Made by a program: the position numbers and the translations under genes. The notes beneath the pieces are model-generated. The model saw only the letters and a list, made by a program, of their open reading frames with translations. It searched no databases and was not told the DNA's origin. Source: Thioploca sp. (GTDB lineage Bacteria; Pseudomonadota; Gammaproteobacteria; Beggiatoales; Beggiatoaceae). Taken from it: DNA of 64,000 bases. The stretch lies in contig JAAUSR010000008.1 of NCBI GenBank assembly GCA_012032555.1, positions 1 through 64,000 on the forward strand. The letters are read 5' to 3'. This document shows positions 1 to 8,795 of the stretch, one piece after another; the first letter of the stretch is position 1, and every line of letters starts with the position of its first letter.

Positions 1-99
1 AGAACACTTGTCAATAAAATTAGATTTCATACAATTGATTTATATGATGAAATAATTGGTGTCTGTGCTGGACTATGGAATTTTTACTTAGCTAATTGA
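1..99 (+). pseudogene. C-terminal fragment of a probable transposase
   Basis: An open frame runs from the window edge to a TGA at 97-99 and encodes 32 residues ending in GLWNFYLAN. An acidic/aromatic tail ending in GLWNF-like residues is typical of IS5-type DDE transposase C-termini, so this is probably the end of an insertion sequence whose body lies outside the window. It could equally be the intact end of a complete gene, because the upstream part cannot be seen. Palindromic repeats follow downstream. The family assignment rests on a short motif only. Confidence 0.35.
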
Positions 100-312
100 T
101 TGGTTTTTAACGTGATACAACTCTAATACAGGCACTCCGTGGTAAACCTATCATGAGGTGGGGTAAACGTTGTGGGCAAATTGAATTTGTTAATTCTGGC
201 ACGACACCTACAAGAAATTATCCCAGATATCAAAATCAACATAACTGTTCCTAAGCGGTACCAGATGTAAGTTAACTCAGCGCTTAGGTCAAACTCAGGT
301 TAATAAATAAAA

Positions 313-353
313 ATCGTCAATTTCGGCATAGATTTACGGCGGAAATTGACGAT
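313..353. repeat. Perfect 12-bp inverted repeat (hairpin)
   Basis: ATCGTCAATTTC at 313-324 is the exact reverse complement of GAAATTGACGAT at 342-353, with a 17-nt spacer. The flanks are A/T-rich on both sides, so it could act as a transcription terminator or be an insertion-sequence end. Neither role can be decided from sequence alone. Confidence 0.6.
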
Positions 354-388
354 AAATAAAGCGACCTCTACTAAAATAATCAAACTAT

Positions 389-515
389 AATGCCAATTAA
401 GTGCTAATATATTTAACTCATTGAAAAATAAGTTGGGTTTCGCTGCGCTCTACCCAACCTACATAATTTATTGATTGGTAGGCTAATATTTTAGCTCTTC
501 ATTCGCATTATAATC
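389..515. repeat. Dispersed palindromic repeat, family A, copy 1
   Basis: Its core palindrome is GTTGGGT (432-438) ... ACCCAAC (452-458) around a loop containing cgctgcgctc. The flanks match the copy at 16784-16915: both begin with 'atgccaattaagtgct', run through 'taact.attga' and end with 'taatttattgat'. The conserved flanks show a unit of about 125 bp rather than a bare hairpin. Similar GGTTGGGTAGAGCGAAGC-type repeats are common in filamentous sulfur bacteria and cyanobacteria. Confidence 0.7.
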
Positions 516-559
516 TTAATATATCACCTGGAACACAGTCTCTTAGCCCAATATATATC

Positions 560-690
560 AATTAAATACTGGTATCCATCACTTATGAGAAAATAAGTAG
601 GTTGGGTTTTGCTTCGCTCTACCCAACCGACCTCATTCATTGATTCATGAAATGGTATTTGAGCTTCTTTACTCACATTATATTTATTCA
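560..690. repeat. Dispersed palindromic repeat, family A, copy 2
   Basis: GGTTGGGT (600-607) pairs with ACCCAACC (621-628). Flanks resemble copies 1 and 3 ('attgattcat', then 'tttgagcttctttactcacatta'). It overlaps the 3' end of the minus-strand gene that stops at 684, so it may sit in that transcript's 3' untranslated region. Confidence 0.65.
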
Positions 691-2765
691 ACTATGAGTG
701 TCATGGGTTTTTTACCGCTATAGTAAATATTACCGTTCTGCAAACGATACCCAACATAACCAGTGAAGTGACCTGGCATACCAGCAAGAGAACCGTTAAA
801 GACAGCAATATTTATTTTATTATCTAAAGTCTTGGCCGGTTCTGCCGCTGCTAAATTAGCTATGTTCCAATCCCATATTTCCCAATTATCACCATTTCTC
901 ATGTAAGCATTTTGAGCAACCGAATTAGTATAAACGCCAACCATAACAATTTCAGCTAATTGACCAACATGATTGGGATCGACATCAACTGCTGAATTCA
1001 CTGATATCACTTCAGGTTGTTGTATTTTCATATCATTACCACTTAAACCGGTGGTTAAAGAGGTAATTTGGCCAATAAAGTTAGCCGTCGTGGGAATGTC
1101 GTTATATTGTGGGTCAATACCTACCCCATTCGTTGTGGTCGGTAAGTTATCAATTCCATCAACGATAACTTTAGCCATCTCACTATCTACGCTACCAGTT
1201 GGATTAATAATCCGTACCCAATAGGCAGTTGTTGTGGTTAAGGGTGGTGTGGTGAAAATATAGCTATTAATGCCCACCGGTGTACTGATATCACCACTTT
1301 GTCCTTGATACCATTGATAATTAATTGGCAACGCGACAAAAGCTCCCCATTGCTCTCCAGGCGTTCCCCCTTCGACAATGTGTTCGCCGGCGAGGTTATT
1401 TAACTCTACTGTTAAAGTCGCAGTTTGATTAGAAGAAATAGATTGATCTTGTGGTTGTTGCGCAATATTAAAATCTCTGCCTAGACTCTCATCAACTTGG
1501 AAAATAAGATTACCCATTTCTCCATTTGCGCCGCTGATATCAACGTAGTAATCCACGTCTTGAATCACTGGAATAGTGACTTGGGAGGTGTTACTTTGCT
1601 CAGTAGCCATTGAGTTATCGTTACAACCGAGTTCTACTAGAGAAGAACCTTGATCTTGCCAAATAGAGAGAACCGTATCGTAACCAGAACCCGCTGTGGA
1701 GAAAGTAACGCCATCGTCGTAGGGAATACTGGGTGTGAATAGATACCAAACACTCGCCGCTGCCTCTGGAGAACAAGTTGGAATTAATTCATTGGTTTCC
1801 AGGGTAGCACCACCGGTATATTGAATTTGAGCATAAGGAAAAGGTTCGGTAATGGTAATCGCATTAACTCTATCATCGTTATCCGGTGTGGGTGTCATAT
1901 TAAATTTAAGTAGCCCGGTAGATTTAGAAGTAGTACTACCCTGAGCAGTCGCTATACTGATATAGTAATTTTTTTGGGGTTCTAATTCGACCGCTAGTTG
2001 CGACTGAGACATCGCGTTATCATCGTTACAAGCGATTTCAGTAAGCGGGTTATCGTTACCACTCCACACCGATAAAACCGTATTATAATCGGAGCCAATA
2101 GTATTAAAAACAACTTTTTGGGTTGGTTGTTGAGTATGAGGTGTATATTTATACCATACTGTACCTGAAATCTCTCGTTCCGCACAACTAGCTAATACTT
2201 CTGCAGATTCGATACTCGCATTTTCTACTGATTGAGTGTGACTATAAAATAAGTCAGTATCAGGTACAACTTTTATAGCCTTAGTCAAGTTATCGTTTGT
2301 GAGTTTACTAACTGATTTAGCATTTAAAATTAATATACCGGTATCACCGACATAACCACTTACATTGAGGTAATAGGTGGTATTTTTTTCTAATTGGATT
2401 CGCACTTGTGATTGTGGCGTATTGCTACTCTCATCATTGCAGTCAAGTTGGGTTAATGGATGGTTTTCACCTTGCCAAACTGAAAGTACCGTATCATAAC
2501 TCGAACCTAAGGTATCAACAATAACATCTTGATTGCTTGTGGGCGTATATTGATACCAAACACTATTTTCAGCTACAGTTGAACACCGAGGTGTAATCTC
2601 ATCAGCTTCGTTACTAGCATCCACTGTGTCTTGTTGATGGGTATAAGGCAGCGTTTTAATAGTCAGTGCAGCATTTAAATTATCATTGGGAGGAGCAGCG
2701 GCTAATCCCGTCGGAATAAATAGGCAAAAAAACAATCCGCTGATTAACCTGATTGGAATATTCAT
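684..2765 (-). CDS. Secreted protein with three PPC-like repeats, an Ig-like domain and a conserved C-terminal module
   Basis: The start is the ATG at 2765. It has a good ribosome site (AAAAGGAGATTAAAA) directly upstream, whereas the longer TTG-initiated frame (to 2786) would include that site. Residues 1-24 form a signal peptide (hydrophobic, ending GLAAA). Three repeats of about 130 residues follow, each with an NDN motif near its start, a VWY(Q/K/L)(Y/F)TP core, a SxYDTVLS(V/I)W motif and a CND motif. These resemble bacterial beta-sandwich domains of the pre-peptidase C-terminal type. An Ig-like region with YQWYQG follows, then a C-terminal domain of about 130 residues with an HVGQ motif and a YVGYRLQNG motif. 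That last domain is also found at the end of the large surface protein at 39075-43870. Function is unknown; extracellular or outer-surface location is inferred from the signal peptide and domain types. Confidence 0.8.
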   Translation of the reverse strand: MNIPIRLISGLFFCLFIPTGLAAAPPNDNLNAALTIKTLPYTHQQDTVDASNEADEITPRCSTVAENSVWYQYTPTSNQDVIVDTLGSSYDTVLSVWQGENHPLTQLDCNDESSNTPQSQVRIQLEKNTTYYLNVSGYVGDTGILILNAKSVSKLTNDNLTKAIKVVPDTDLFYSHTQSVENASIESAEVLASCAEREISGTVWYKYTPHTQQPTQKVVFNTIGSDYNTVLSVWSGNDNPLTEIACNDDNAMSQSQLAVELEPQKNYYISIATAQGSTTSKSTGLLKFNMTPTPDNDDRVNAITITEPFPYAQIQYTGGATLETNELIPTCSPEAAASVWYLFTPSIPYDDGVTFSTAGSGYDTVLSIWQDQGSSLVELGCNDNSMATEQSNTSQVTIPVIQDVDYYVDISGANGEMGNLIFQVDESLGRDFNIAQQPQDQSISSNQTATLTVELNNLAGEHIVEGGTPGEQWGAFVALPINYQWYQGQSGDISTPVGINSYIFTTPPLTTTTAYWVRIINPTGSVDSEMAKVIVDGIDNLPTTTNGVGIDPQYNDIPTTANFIGQITSLTTGLSGNDMKIQQPEVISVNSAVDVDPNHVGQLAEIVMVGVYTNSVAQNAYMRNGDNWEIWDWNIANLAAAEPAKTLDNKINIAVFNGSLAGMPGHFTGYVGYRLQNGNIYYSGKKPMTLIVE

Positions 2766-2859
2766 TTTTAATCTCCTTTTAGACAAGCATTATTGCTTAG
2801 TCTAATATTATCATTAATTATTCCAGTGGCGATTGTTCAGTCTGATTGAGTTAATGGAA

Positions 2860-2893
2860 TAAATAAAATAATGCCGGGTGGTATTCCCCGGCA
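2860..2893 (-). terminator. Rho-independent terminator of the 2944-4590 gene
   Basis: On the minus strand TGCCGGG (2893-2887) pairs with CCCGGCA (2878-2872), followed by a T-rich run. It lies about 50 bp after the stop codon at 2944. A similar TGCCGGG-containing hairpin follows the paralogous gene at 5243. Confidence 0.7.
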
Positions 2894-2943
2894 AAAGTAA
2901 ATTTAATCGTTTAAACTATTCTTAATTATTAGACGATTAGCTC

Positions 2944-4590
2944 TTATTCACAATCAGGTAATTCGCCTACGATAGCAATACCGTCATTACTACACCCAGT
3001 AAAGAGATAAGCAACGAATCGATCAACCATATCGGCTGGCTTGGTAAAGCTAAATCCATAAGTAAAAGGACCGAGTTTATTCGTAGTAGTATTCAAACCA
3101 GCCTCAAAATTAAGACCCTTTGCTTTAAGATCTGCCTCAGTTAACGCTTGGTAGTTATCGTTTTCCACTTTAGTAGCTGTTCCAATTGACATAGGAAGAT
3201 CTCGAAATCCATTCATTTCAAAGTAACTATTAGGTAATGGAATATCAGCCATTGTGGCTGCATCACCGATAATCGTCAAATAGGTATCAAGCCGAGGGTG
3301 ACCATAATTTTGCTTGGTAACGTCTACCAAGGTCGGTTGGGTATACAAACCCAATTCGGTTACACCGGAATCGCTGTGAGGTGAGAAATGAACTGCATAC
3401 TTCTTGCCGTCAAAATCCATAACAAAATCAGTAGGCCCGACATTGCCATCCACAACTTTATGAGGTCCAGCCAACTCAGCAGGAACATTCCAACCTTCCG
3501 GACCCATACCCGCATTAATAGCCACTATAAGCGTATCACCTTCTTGTTTTATCGCTAAACCATAAAGCTCCAGCGCTCGGTACCCGGTTACGTCCTTAAA
3601 AGAATCTTTGGCATATTGCCAATCCATAGAAGGCGGGTCAAGAAGACAAGGCGCACATACTCCAAGTGCTTCTATATCATTATAAGGTGTGGCAGCCGTC
3701 ATGTGGTAACGGGGATCTGCTAATGGCGTTAATTCACAAGTTGTTTGATTTATTGTAGCTAAAATGGGTTGATTATTACTGTTATGATAGCCCAGTACTA
3801 AAGAGCCATCTTCAGCCATTTCTATCGCCTCAATTTCTCCTAATGAGCCTATCACATTGTGGCAAATTTCATTCAGTGAATTGGTTAATACATCATAAGC
3901 ATATAATTTATGTGGTACATTATCACCGGGTTCAGGAAGAGATGACATAACCAGGTCTGCTGTATAAACTACCGCCGGTGCGACAGCATCTTCATGTAGA
4001 TTTTCTACGATGTAAAGTACTGTACCCTCATTATTCCAAGTTAGATCTTCCGCTTCTCCTGGGTAGGGAACGACCAATTCTGCTATACTTGCCGGAAGCG
4101 GAATTTTAATCAAACCTGCATCTTGCGCCCATCCCCACAAGGTTCCATCAGCAGGATTAAAAGAGAGACCATCTATTTCCGCAAAGCCGGTCGGACCAAT
4201 TTCAGTTAATACTCCCGTGTTTGGATCTACTGTATAAAGATATCCAGCTTTCGTCACATCTTCAGTGTTATCTCCCGATGCGGCATAAATCTCTCCTAAT
4301 TGAGAAACATCTAGCGCTTCTAGATCATAACCATTATAAGCTGGTCCAAGGGGTTCAATTTGATAGTCATGACGGGGATCGATTCTAAGTATCTGTGAAT
4401 CATTTAACAGAGCATCATTAACACCATAAATGTAATCACAAGTTGTTGGCGGCGCGGTGAATATTGTGTCCATATTTTCCGCCATCGATGGACTAGCGCC
4501 CATAGCCAGGGTTAAAGATGTACTGCTGACGATCATACATTTCAATATGGCTTGACGTAATTCAGTTCTAGGTAGAGGTTGCTTATGCAT
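2944..4590 (-). CDS. Secreted beta-propeller protein with XDD-like C-terminal domain (paralogue 1)
   Basis: 548 residues. The ATG at 4590 is preceded by a strong AGGAGG. A signal peptide spans about residues 1-38 (hydrophobic stretch, then PSMAEN). Residues 50-320 look like a beta-propeller of short repeats (TCDYIYGVND, GYDLEALDVS, GTLWGWAQDAG, EIEAIEM). From about residue 330 a second domain begins with WQYAKDSF and contains ELYGLAIKQEGDTLIVAINA. This is the pattern of exosortase-dependent 'XDD' surface proteins, but no PEP-CTERM or other sorting tail is visible; the protein ends with a cysteine-containing tail (GCSNDG...LPDCE). The neighbour at 5243-6901 is a clear paralogue with the same architecture. 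Specific function is unknown. Confidence 0.75.
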   Translation of the reverse strand: MHKQPLPRTELRQAILKCMIVSSTSLTLAMGASPSMAENMDTIFTAPPTTCDYIYGVNDALLNDSQILRIDPRHDYQIEPLGPAYNGYDLEALDVSQLGEIYAASGDNTEDVTKAGYLYTVDPNTGVLTEIGPTGFAEIDGLSFNPADGTLWGWAQDAGLIKIPLPASIAELVVPYPGEAEDLTWNNEGTVLYIVENLHEDAVAPAVVYTADLVMSSLPEPGDNVPHKLYAYDVLTNSLNEICHNVIGSLGEIEAIEMAEDGSLVLGYHNSNNQPILATINQTTCELTPLADPRYHMTAATPYNDIEALGVCAPCLLDPPSMDWQYAKDSFKDVTGYRALELYGLAIKQEGDTLIVAINAGMGPEGWNVPAELAGPHKVVDGNVGPTDFVMDFDGKKYAVHFSPHSDSGVTELGLYTQPTLVDVTKQNYGHPRLDTYLTIIGDAATMADIPLPNSYFEMNGFRDLPMSIGTATKVENDNYQALTEADLKAKGLNFEAGLNTTTNKLGPFTYGFSFTKPADMVDRFVAYLFTGCSNDGIAIVGELPDCE

Positions 4591-5197
4591 TTCAAATTCC
4601 TCCTAATAACGAGCGGTTATTTAAATAGGTTACCAAAATCGGGTTCAATTAAGTTCAGTGAGCTTAGGCTGCCTTCATGCTACTCACATTCACAGCGAAA
4701 TTCGTTCCTTTTTTATTAAGAGACTGTTTTAGTTAAATATTAGTTAAATCGTACTCCCTATCTAAAATGCAAATTTCGCAAAATGCAAAGCAAAATGAAA
4801 AATCTTTTCAAGAAATTATCTATTTTTTAAGACTAACACTCAAAAGAAAACAATTAAGAGTTGTGTATTTATTTTAAATTGAGTCAGTTGAATTCATTTT
4901 ACGGTAGCGAGCGAATGCACTAACCTGTAGGTAACTCACTCTCAAATTTGAGATCAACAACGTTGTGTAGTATACCTCATAGGGAAATAGTAAACTAGTA
5001 AAACTATTTTTAAAATAAGAATTTTTGCCATTTTAAGTTTTAGCAAATTTATTTATGTCTAACCACAATTCCATTATTTGGGAAACCTGAATACTAAGTG
5101 ACTAATATAAAATATCGTCATGATAAATATTGTTTTTGAGAGAAAGAAGGGTTCGGCAAAATTTAGGTAGGCAAGTATAGTCATTAAAGACAATGAA
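4591..5197. other. Intergenic region between the two paralogues
   Basis: About 600 bp, A/T-rich, without a credible gene. It should contain the promoter of the 2944-4590 gene. The only notable element is a 19-bp motif at 4778-4796 that recurs upstream of the other paralogue. Confidence 0.5.
4778..4796 (-). promoter_or_regulatory. Shared upstream motif, copy 1
   Basis: The 19-mer GCAAAATGCAAAGCAAAAT matches the 19-mer at 7232-7250 with a single mismatch. Both lie upstream of the two paralogous secreted-protein genes (about 190 bp and 330 bp before the start codons). On the gene strand it contains TTTTGC twice around TTTGCA, which suggests a regulator site or a remnant of the duplication that made the paralogues. 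No regulator is identified. Confidence 0.35.
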
Positions 5198-5222
5198 TGC
5201 CGGGAAATCAAGTTTCCCAGCA
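5198..5222 (-). terminator. Hairpin terminator of the 5243-6901 gene
   Basis: TGCCGGGAAA (5198-5207) pairs with TTTCCCAGCA (5213-5222), with one mismatch and a 5-nt loop. It is 20 bp after the stop codon of the minus-strand gene. The following tract is only moderately T-rich, so termination strength is uncertain. Confidence 0.55.
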
Positions 5223-5242
5223 ATAATTAACTACTTGAAGTT

Positions 5243-6901
5243 TTAACAACCCGGTAATTCTCTTATCATAGCAATACCATCGTTAATACATTCGGTAAAG
5301 AAATAAGTGGTGAATTGTCCTACCATTTCTGAAGTTTTAGTAAAACTAAACCCAAAAGTGTGTGTACCTAATTGACTCGCGTTAACGTTTAGACCATTAG
5401 CAAAATCAAGTCCTAGATTGGCTAATTCATTGGCGGTTAATGGTTGATAATTATCATTAGCTACCTTGACACCGGCAGCGATTGACATCGGCATACTATA
5501 CGTAGCATTCATGTCAAAATAATTATTGGGTAAGGGCAAATCACCTAAAGATGGTGTATTAGCGTGACTTTTATAACTTTTAAGGTTAGTGTAACCATAA
5601 TTTTCTTTAGTCACATCTTTTAATATCACCTCTGTATATAAACCTAAGCTGGTTACAGCGGAATCATTACCTAGGGAAAAATGAACCGCAGATTTGTTCC
5701 CATTAAAATCGAAAACGAGATCGCTAAAACCAACATGTCCATCAGCTACTTTGGCTGGTCCAACTAAATTATTGGGAAGATTGTTTTTGCCAGCAGCACC
5801 CATGTTGGCATTAATAGCCACTGTAATCGTATCTCCGGTTTGTTTGATAGCCATGCCGTAAATTTCAAGATCAGTAAGGCCCGTGGCATCGACGAAAGAA
5901 TCTTTTACATACATCCAACTGGTATCCGTTACTTCCGGTGGGCAAGATTGGGGCAAAGCTAGGGGTATGCATGTAGCGAGTGCTTCTATGTCATCATAAG
6001 GTTTGTTAGTCGCAATTTGGTAAGTTGTTCCTTGTGGTATAGTGATTTCACAACTAACCGGATTAATTGTTGCTAAAACTGGTTGATTATTACTTTGGTG
6101 ATACCCAAACATTAAATTGTTATCCGGTAGTACTTCGATAGCTTCAATTTCTCGGTGACCAACCAGCGAATCTATTTCATTTTGGCATATCGGATTAACC
6201 GTGTTGGTAGCGACGTTATAAGCTAATAATACATGAGGTATTTGAGCGTCATTGTTGGGTTCGAGGTAGGGAGAAATGCCGAGATCAAGAGTGTAATTTT
6301 GTGGGTGGGTATAATGACCATATTGATTTTGTATGACATACAGGATTGTACCGGTATTATCCCAATCTAAATCTTCAAATTCGCCTGAACTGGCAAAAAT
6401 CATCTCAGATACAGCAGTTAAGGGATTAATGCGAATAAGTCCGGCATCTTGCGCCCATCCCCATAAAGTACCATCTATTGGATTAAATGAAATACCATCT
6501 ATCTCGGCAAAGCCGGTTGGCCCAATCTCAGTTAATTGTCCAGTCACCATATCGGCTCGGTAAAGGTAACCCGGTTTATCCGTCTCATCTCCAGCAGCAA
6601 CATAAAGCTGATTATCAAGAGAAATATCAACAGCCTCAATATCATAACCTGGATAAAGCGGACCTAAAGCCTCAATCAGAAAACCATTTTGGGGATCAAT
6701 TTTAATTAGTTGCGAATCGTTCAATTTATCGTCGTGTACCCCATAAATGAAATCACAAGCATTTGATACAGTAGATACGCCACTTTCAGCAGTAACAGTG
6801 GTATAAGCACCTAGATTCATGATGAGGGATATCCCACTTAAAGTGATACCCTTTAATATAGCTAATCGTAATTGACCATTTGATAGCGGTTGTTTACACA
6901 T
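5243..6901 (-). CDS. Secreted beta-propeller protein with XDD-like C-terminal domain (paralogue 2)
   Basis: 552 residues, ATG at 6901 behind TAGGAGTAATTCAAC. It is the paralogue of the 2944-4590 gene over its full length: the same CDFIYGVHD opening after a signal peptide, GTLWGWAQDAG, EIEAIEV, and a second domain with DLEIYGMAIKQTGDTITVAINA. The ending ECINDGIAMI...LPGC matches the cysteine-bearing tail of the sister protein. Head-to-tail position on the same strand and a shared upstream motif point to tandem duplication followed by divergence. Role unknown; likely exported. Confidence 0.75.
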   Translation of the reverse strand: MCKQPLSNGQLRLAILKGITLSGISLIMNLGAYTTVTAESGVSTVSNACDFIYGVHDDKLNDSQLIKIDPQNGFLIEALGPLYPGYDIEAVDISLDNQLYVAAGDETDKPGYLYRADMVTGQLTEIGPTGFAEIDGISFNPIDGTLWGWAQDAGLIRINPLTAVSEMIFASSGEFEDLDWDNTGTILYVIQNQYGHYTHPQNYTLDLGISPYLEPNNDAQIPHVLLAYNVATNTVNPICQNEIDSLVGHREIEAIEVLPDNNLMFGYHQSNNQPVLATINPVSCEITIPQGTTYQIATNKPYDDIEALATCIPLALPQSCPPEVTDTSWMYVKDSFVDATGLTDLEIYGMAIKQTGDTITVAINANMGAAGKNNLPNNLVGPAKVADGHVGFSDLVFDFNGNKSAVHFSLGNDSAVTSLGLYTEVILKDVTKENYGYTNLKSYKSHANTPSLGDLPLPNNYFDMNATYSMPMSIAAGVKVANDNYQPLTANELANLGLDFANGLNVNASQLGTHTFGFSFTKTSEMVGQFTTYFFTECINDGIAMIRELPGC

Positions 6902-7406
6902 GTTGAATTACTCCTATAAAGAGTGAGTTAATTAGTCTTTACCGTTGCCAACTTACTTGAATACTCGCTATTTTTTAGGATGGTCATCCATATGGTTAGC
7001 TACCTCTCCGAAAAAATGGTTATCAATTAAATCGCGTTAACCAATAACGGTAACCGTTCAAACTCAATTGTTACCTACTTTTCTTTTTGAAAAATTGAGA
7101 TTTAAACTAAATCGGTGTTAATTATTTCTGATGGCATTAATAGTTAAGGCAAATTTGGTTCCATCTACATAACTAGGTGTTATATAAAATAAATATAACT
7201 TTACTATCCTTGTTTAATAAGCTAAAACATTGCAAGATGCAAAGCAAAATAAGAAAATTTCTTACCTTAATTTAAGTTATGTTAAAAATATGGATTTGAT
7301 GACAATACCCGTTATCGTTGTTAATTATTAACAATCGATTCCATTGACAAAAAGCGAACCATGGGTTCTTATAACAATTTTATTGAGAACAACTAAGGAA
7401 ACATTC
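6902..7406. other. Divergent intergenic region
   Basis: About 500 bp between two divergently transcribed genes, A/T-rich with no gene. It should carry promoters for both the minus-strand secreted protein and rsmB. The only repeated element seen is the 19-bp motif at 7232-7250. Confidence 0.5.
7232..7250 (-). promoter_or_regulatory. Shared upstream motif, copy 2
   Basis: GCAAGATGCAAAGCAAAAT differs by one base from the 19-mer at 4778-4796. See copy 1 for the reasoning. Position relative to the start codon differs between the two genes, which weakens the case for a promoter-proximal operator. Confidence 0.35.
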
Positions 7407-8771
7407 ATGGATGCTCGTAGCGTAGCAACCCAAATATTAACTCAAGTGATCAGAGAACGACGTTCTTTATCTCATTGTTTGGAAACGCAACTCCCTTTAT
7501 TAAAGGATTCTCGTGAACGAGCGTTGACTCAAGAACTTTGTTATGGTGTATTACGTTGGCTTCCTCGACTACAGGCTTTATTGAAGGACTTATTGCGTAA
7601 GCCACTTAAAACGAAAGATGATGATATTCAAGTCTTATTATTGATAGGGTTATATCAACACCTTTATTTACAGATTCCGCCTTATGCTGCTACAGCGGCA
7701 ACAGTCGAAGTCACTCGTACTTTGAAAAAAGACTGGGCTAGTGGCTTAGTTAATGCCGTGTTACGCCATTTTCAGCGACAACGACAACAATTACTTGAGC
7801 AAATAGATACCAACCTCAGTGTAAAATTTGCACATCCACCTTGGTTACTCGACCGCCTACAAACTAATTGGCCACATCATTGGGAAAGCTTATTGCGTGC
7901 TAATAATAGCCATCCACCTTTAACCTTACGAATTAATGCACGTTGTCTATCGCGGGAAACTTATTTAACCCATTTACAGCAAGCTAATATCGTAGCGGAA
8001 TTAACGCCTTATACCGACTATGGGGTTACAATTCAACAATGGCCGGTGACTTTGGGTTTAGAAGAACAGCTTGACCTGCTAAAATCCACACCAGCTAAAA
8101 TTGGAAACTGGATTACGCATTTACCTGGTTTTAGCCAAGGTTGGATATCAGTACAAGATGGAGCGGCACAATTAGCTGCCCCTTTATTGGATGTTCCCGC
8201 TGGTGCCAGGGTATTGGATGCTTGTGCGGCACCCGGTGGTAAAACAGCCCATTTATTAGAACACTATAATAATAGTGGTACCTTATTCGCTTTAGATAAT
8301 CAGCCGGCGAGAATCAAAAAATTAGAAGAAACTTTGCAGCGGTTACAGTTAACCGCAACTATCCGTTGTGCTGATGCGACTCAACCTCATACTTGGTGGG
8401 ATGGTAACCCTTTCGAACGAATTTTACTTGATGCACCTTGCTCTGGTAGTGGTGTTATCCGCCGTCATCCTGACATCAAATATTTACGTCAACCCCATGA
8501 TATGGCTGCTTTAACCGACCAACAACAGGGTTTACTCAAAGCATTATGGCCTTTACTTAAACCAGGAGGAAAATTGTTGTACGTAACGTGTTCGGTTTTT
8601 GCTGAGGAAAATGAGTTACAAATTGAAAAATTTTTAACCACACAACATGATGCCGAGGAAAGCCGATTAATGGTGCAATGGGGTCATGCCTTATCGAGAG
8701 GCAGACAAATTTTATCCGGTGAAAACAATACTGATGGTTTTTATTATGCTTGTTTAACTAAAACAATTTAA
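7407..8771 (+). CDS. rsmB: 16S rRNA (cytosine(967)-C(5))-methyltransferase RsmB
   Basis: 454 residues from the ATG at 7407, chosen because MDARSVATQIL is the usual family start and CTAAGGAAACATTC lies just upstream; an earlier in-frame start at 7344 is unlikely. The N-terminal NusB-like RNA-binding domain covers about residues 1-140. The SAM-binding motif DACAAPGGKT is at about 271-280. The two catalytic-site cysteines of the RsmB/NOL1 family are in DAPCSGSG (C345) and VTCSVF (C395). It methylates C967 of 16S rRNA in the cytoplasm. It heads the conserved order rsmB-DUF4390-ntrY-ntrX. Confidence 0.95.
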   Translation: MDARSVATQILTQVIRERRSLSHCLETQLPLLKDSRERALTQELCYGVLRWLPRLQALLKDLLRKPLKTKDDDIQVLLLIGLYQHLYLQIPPYAATAATVEVTRTLKKDWASGLVNAVLRHFQRQRQQLLEQIDTNLSVKFAHPPWLLDRLQTNWPHHWESLLRANNSHPPLTLRINARCLSRETYLTHLQQANIVAELTPYTDYGVTIQQWPVTLGLEEQLDLLKSTPAKIGNWITHLPGFSQGWISVQDGAAQLAAPLLDVPAGARVLDACAAPGGKTAHLLEHYNNSGTLFALDNQPARIKKLEETLQRLQLTATIRCADATQPHTWWDGNPFERILLDAPCSGSGVIRRHPDIKYLRQPHDMAALTDQQQGLLKALWPLLKPGGKLLYVTCSVFAEENELQIEKFLTTQHDAEESRLMVQWGHALSRGRQILSGENNTDGFYYACLTKTI

Positions 8772-8795
8772 ATTCTATTAACTCATTTCACTAGG

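Larger units (their letters stand above)
100..683. other. Intergenic, repeat-rich stretch
   Basis: No convincing gene is seen. A 33-codon GTG-initiated frame at 172-270 is open but not recognised. The stretch holds one perfect 12-bp hairpin (313-353) and two copies of a GTTGGGT...ACCCAAC palindromic repeat, annotated separately. It lies between the probable transposase fragment and the 3' end of a convergent secreted-protein gene. Confidence 0.6.

Noticed and set aside
172..270. 33-codon GTG-initiated frame downstream of the transposase fragment
   Set aside because: Too short and not recognisable; codon use and context give no support.
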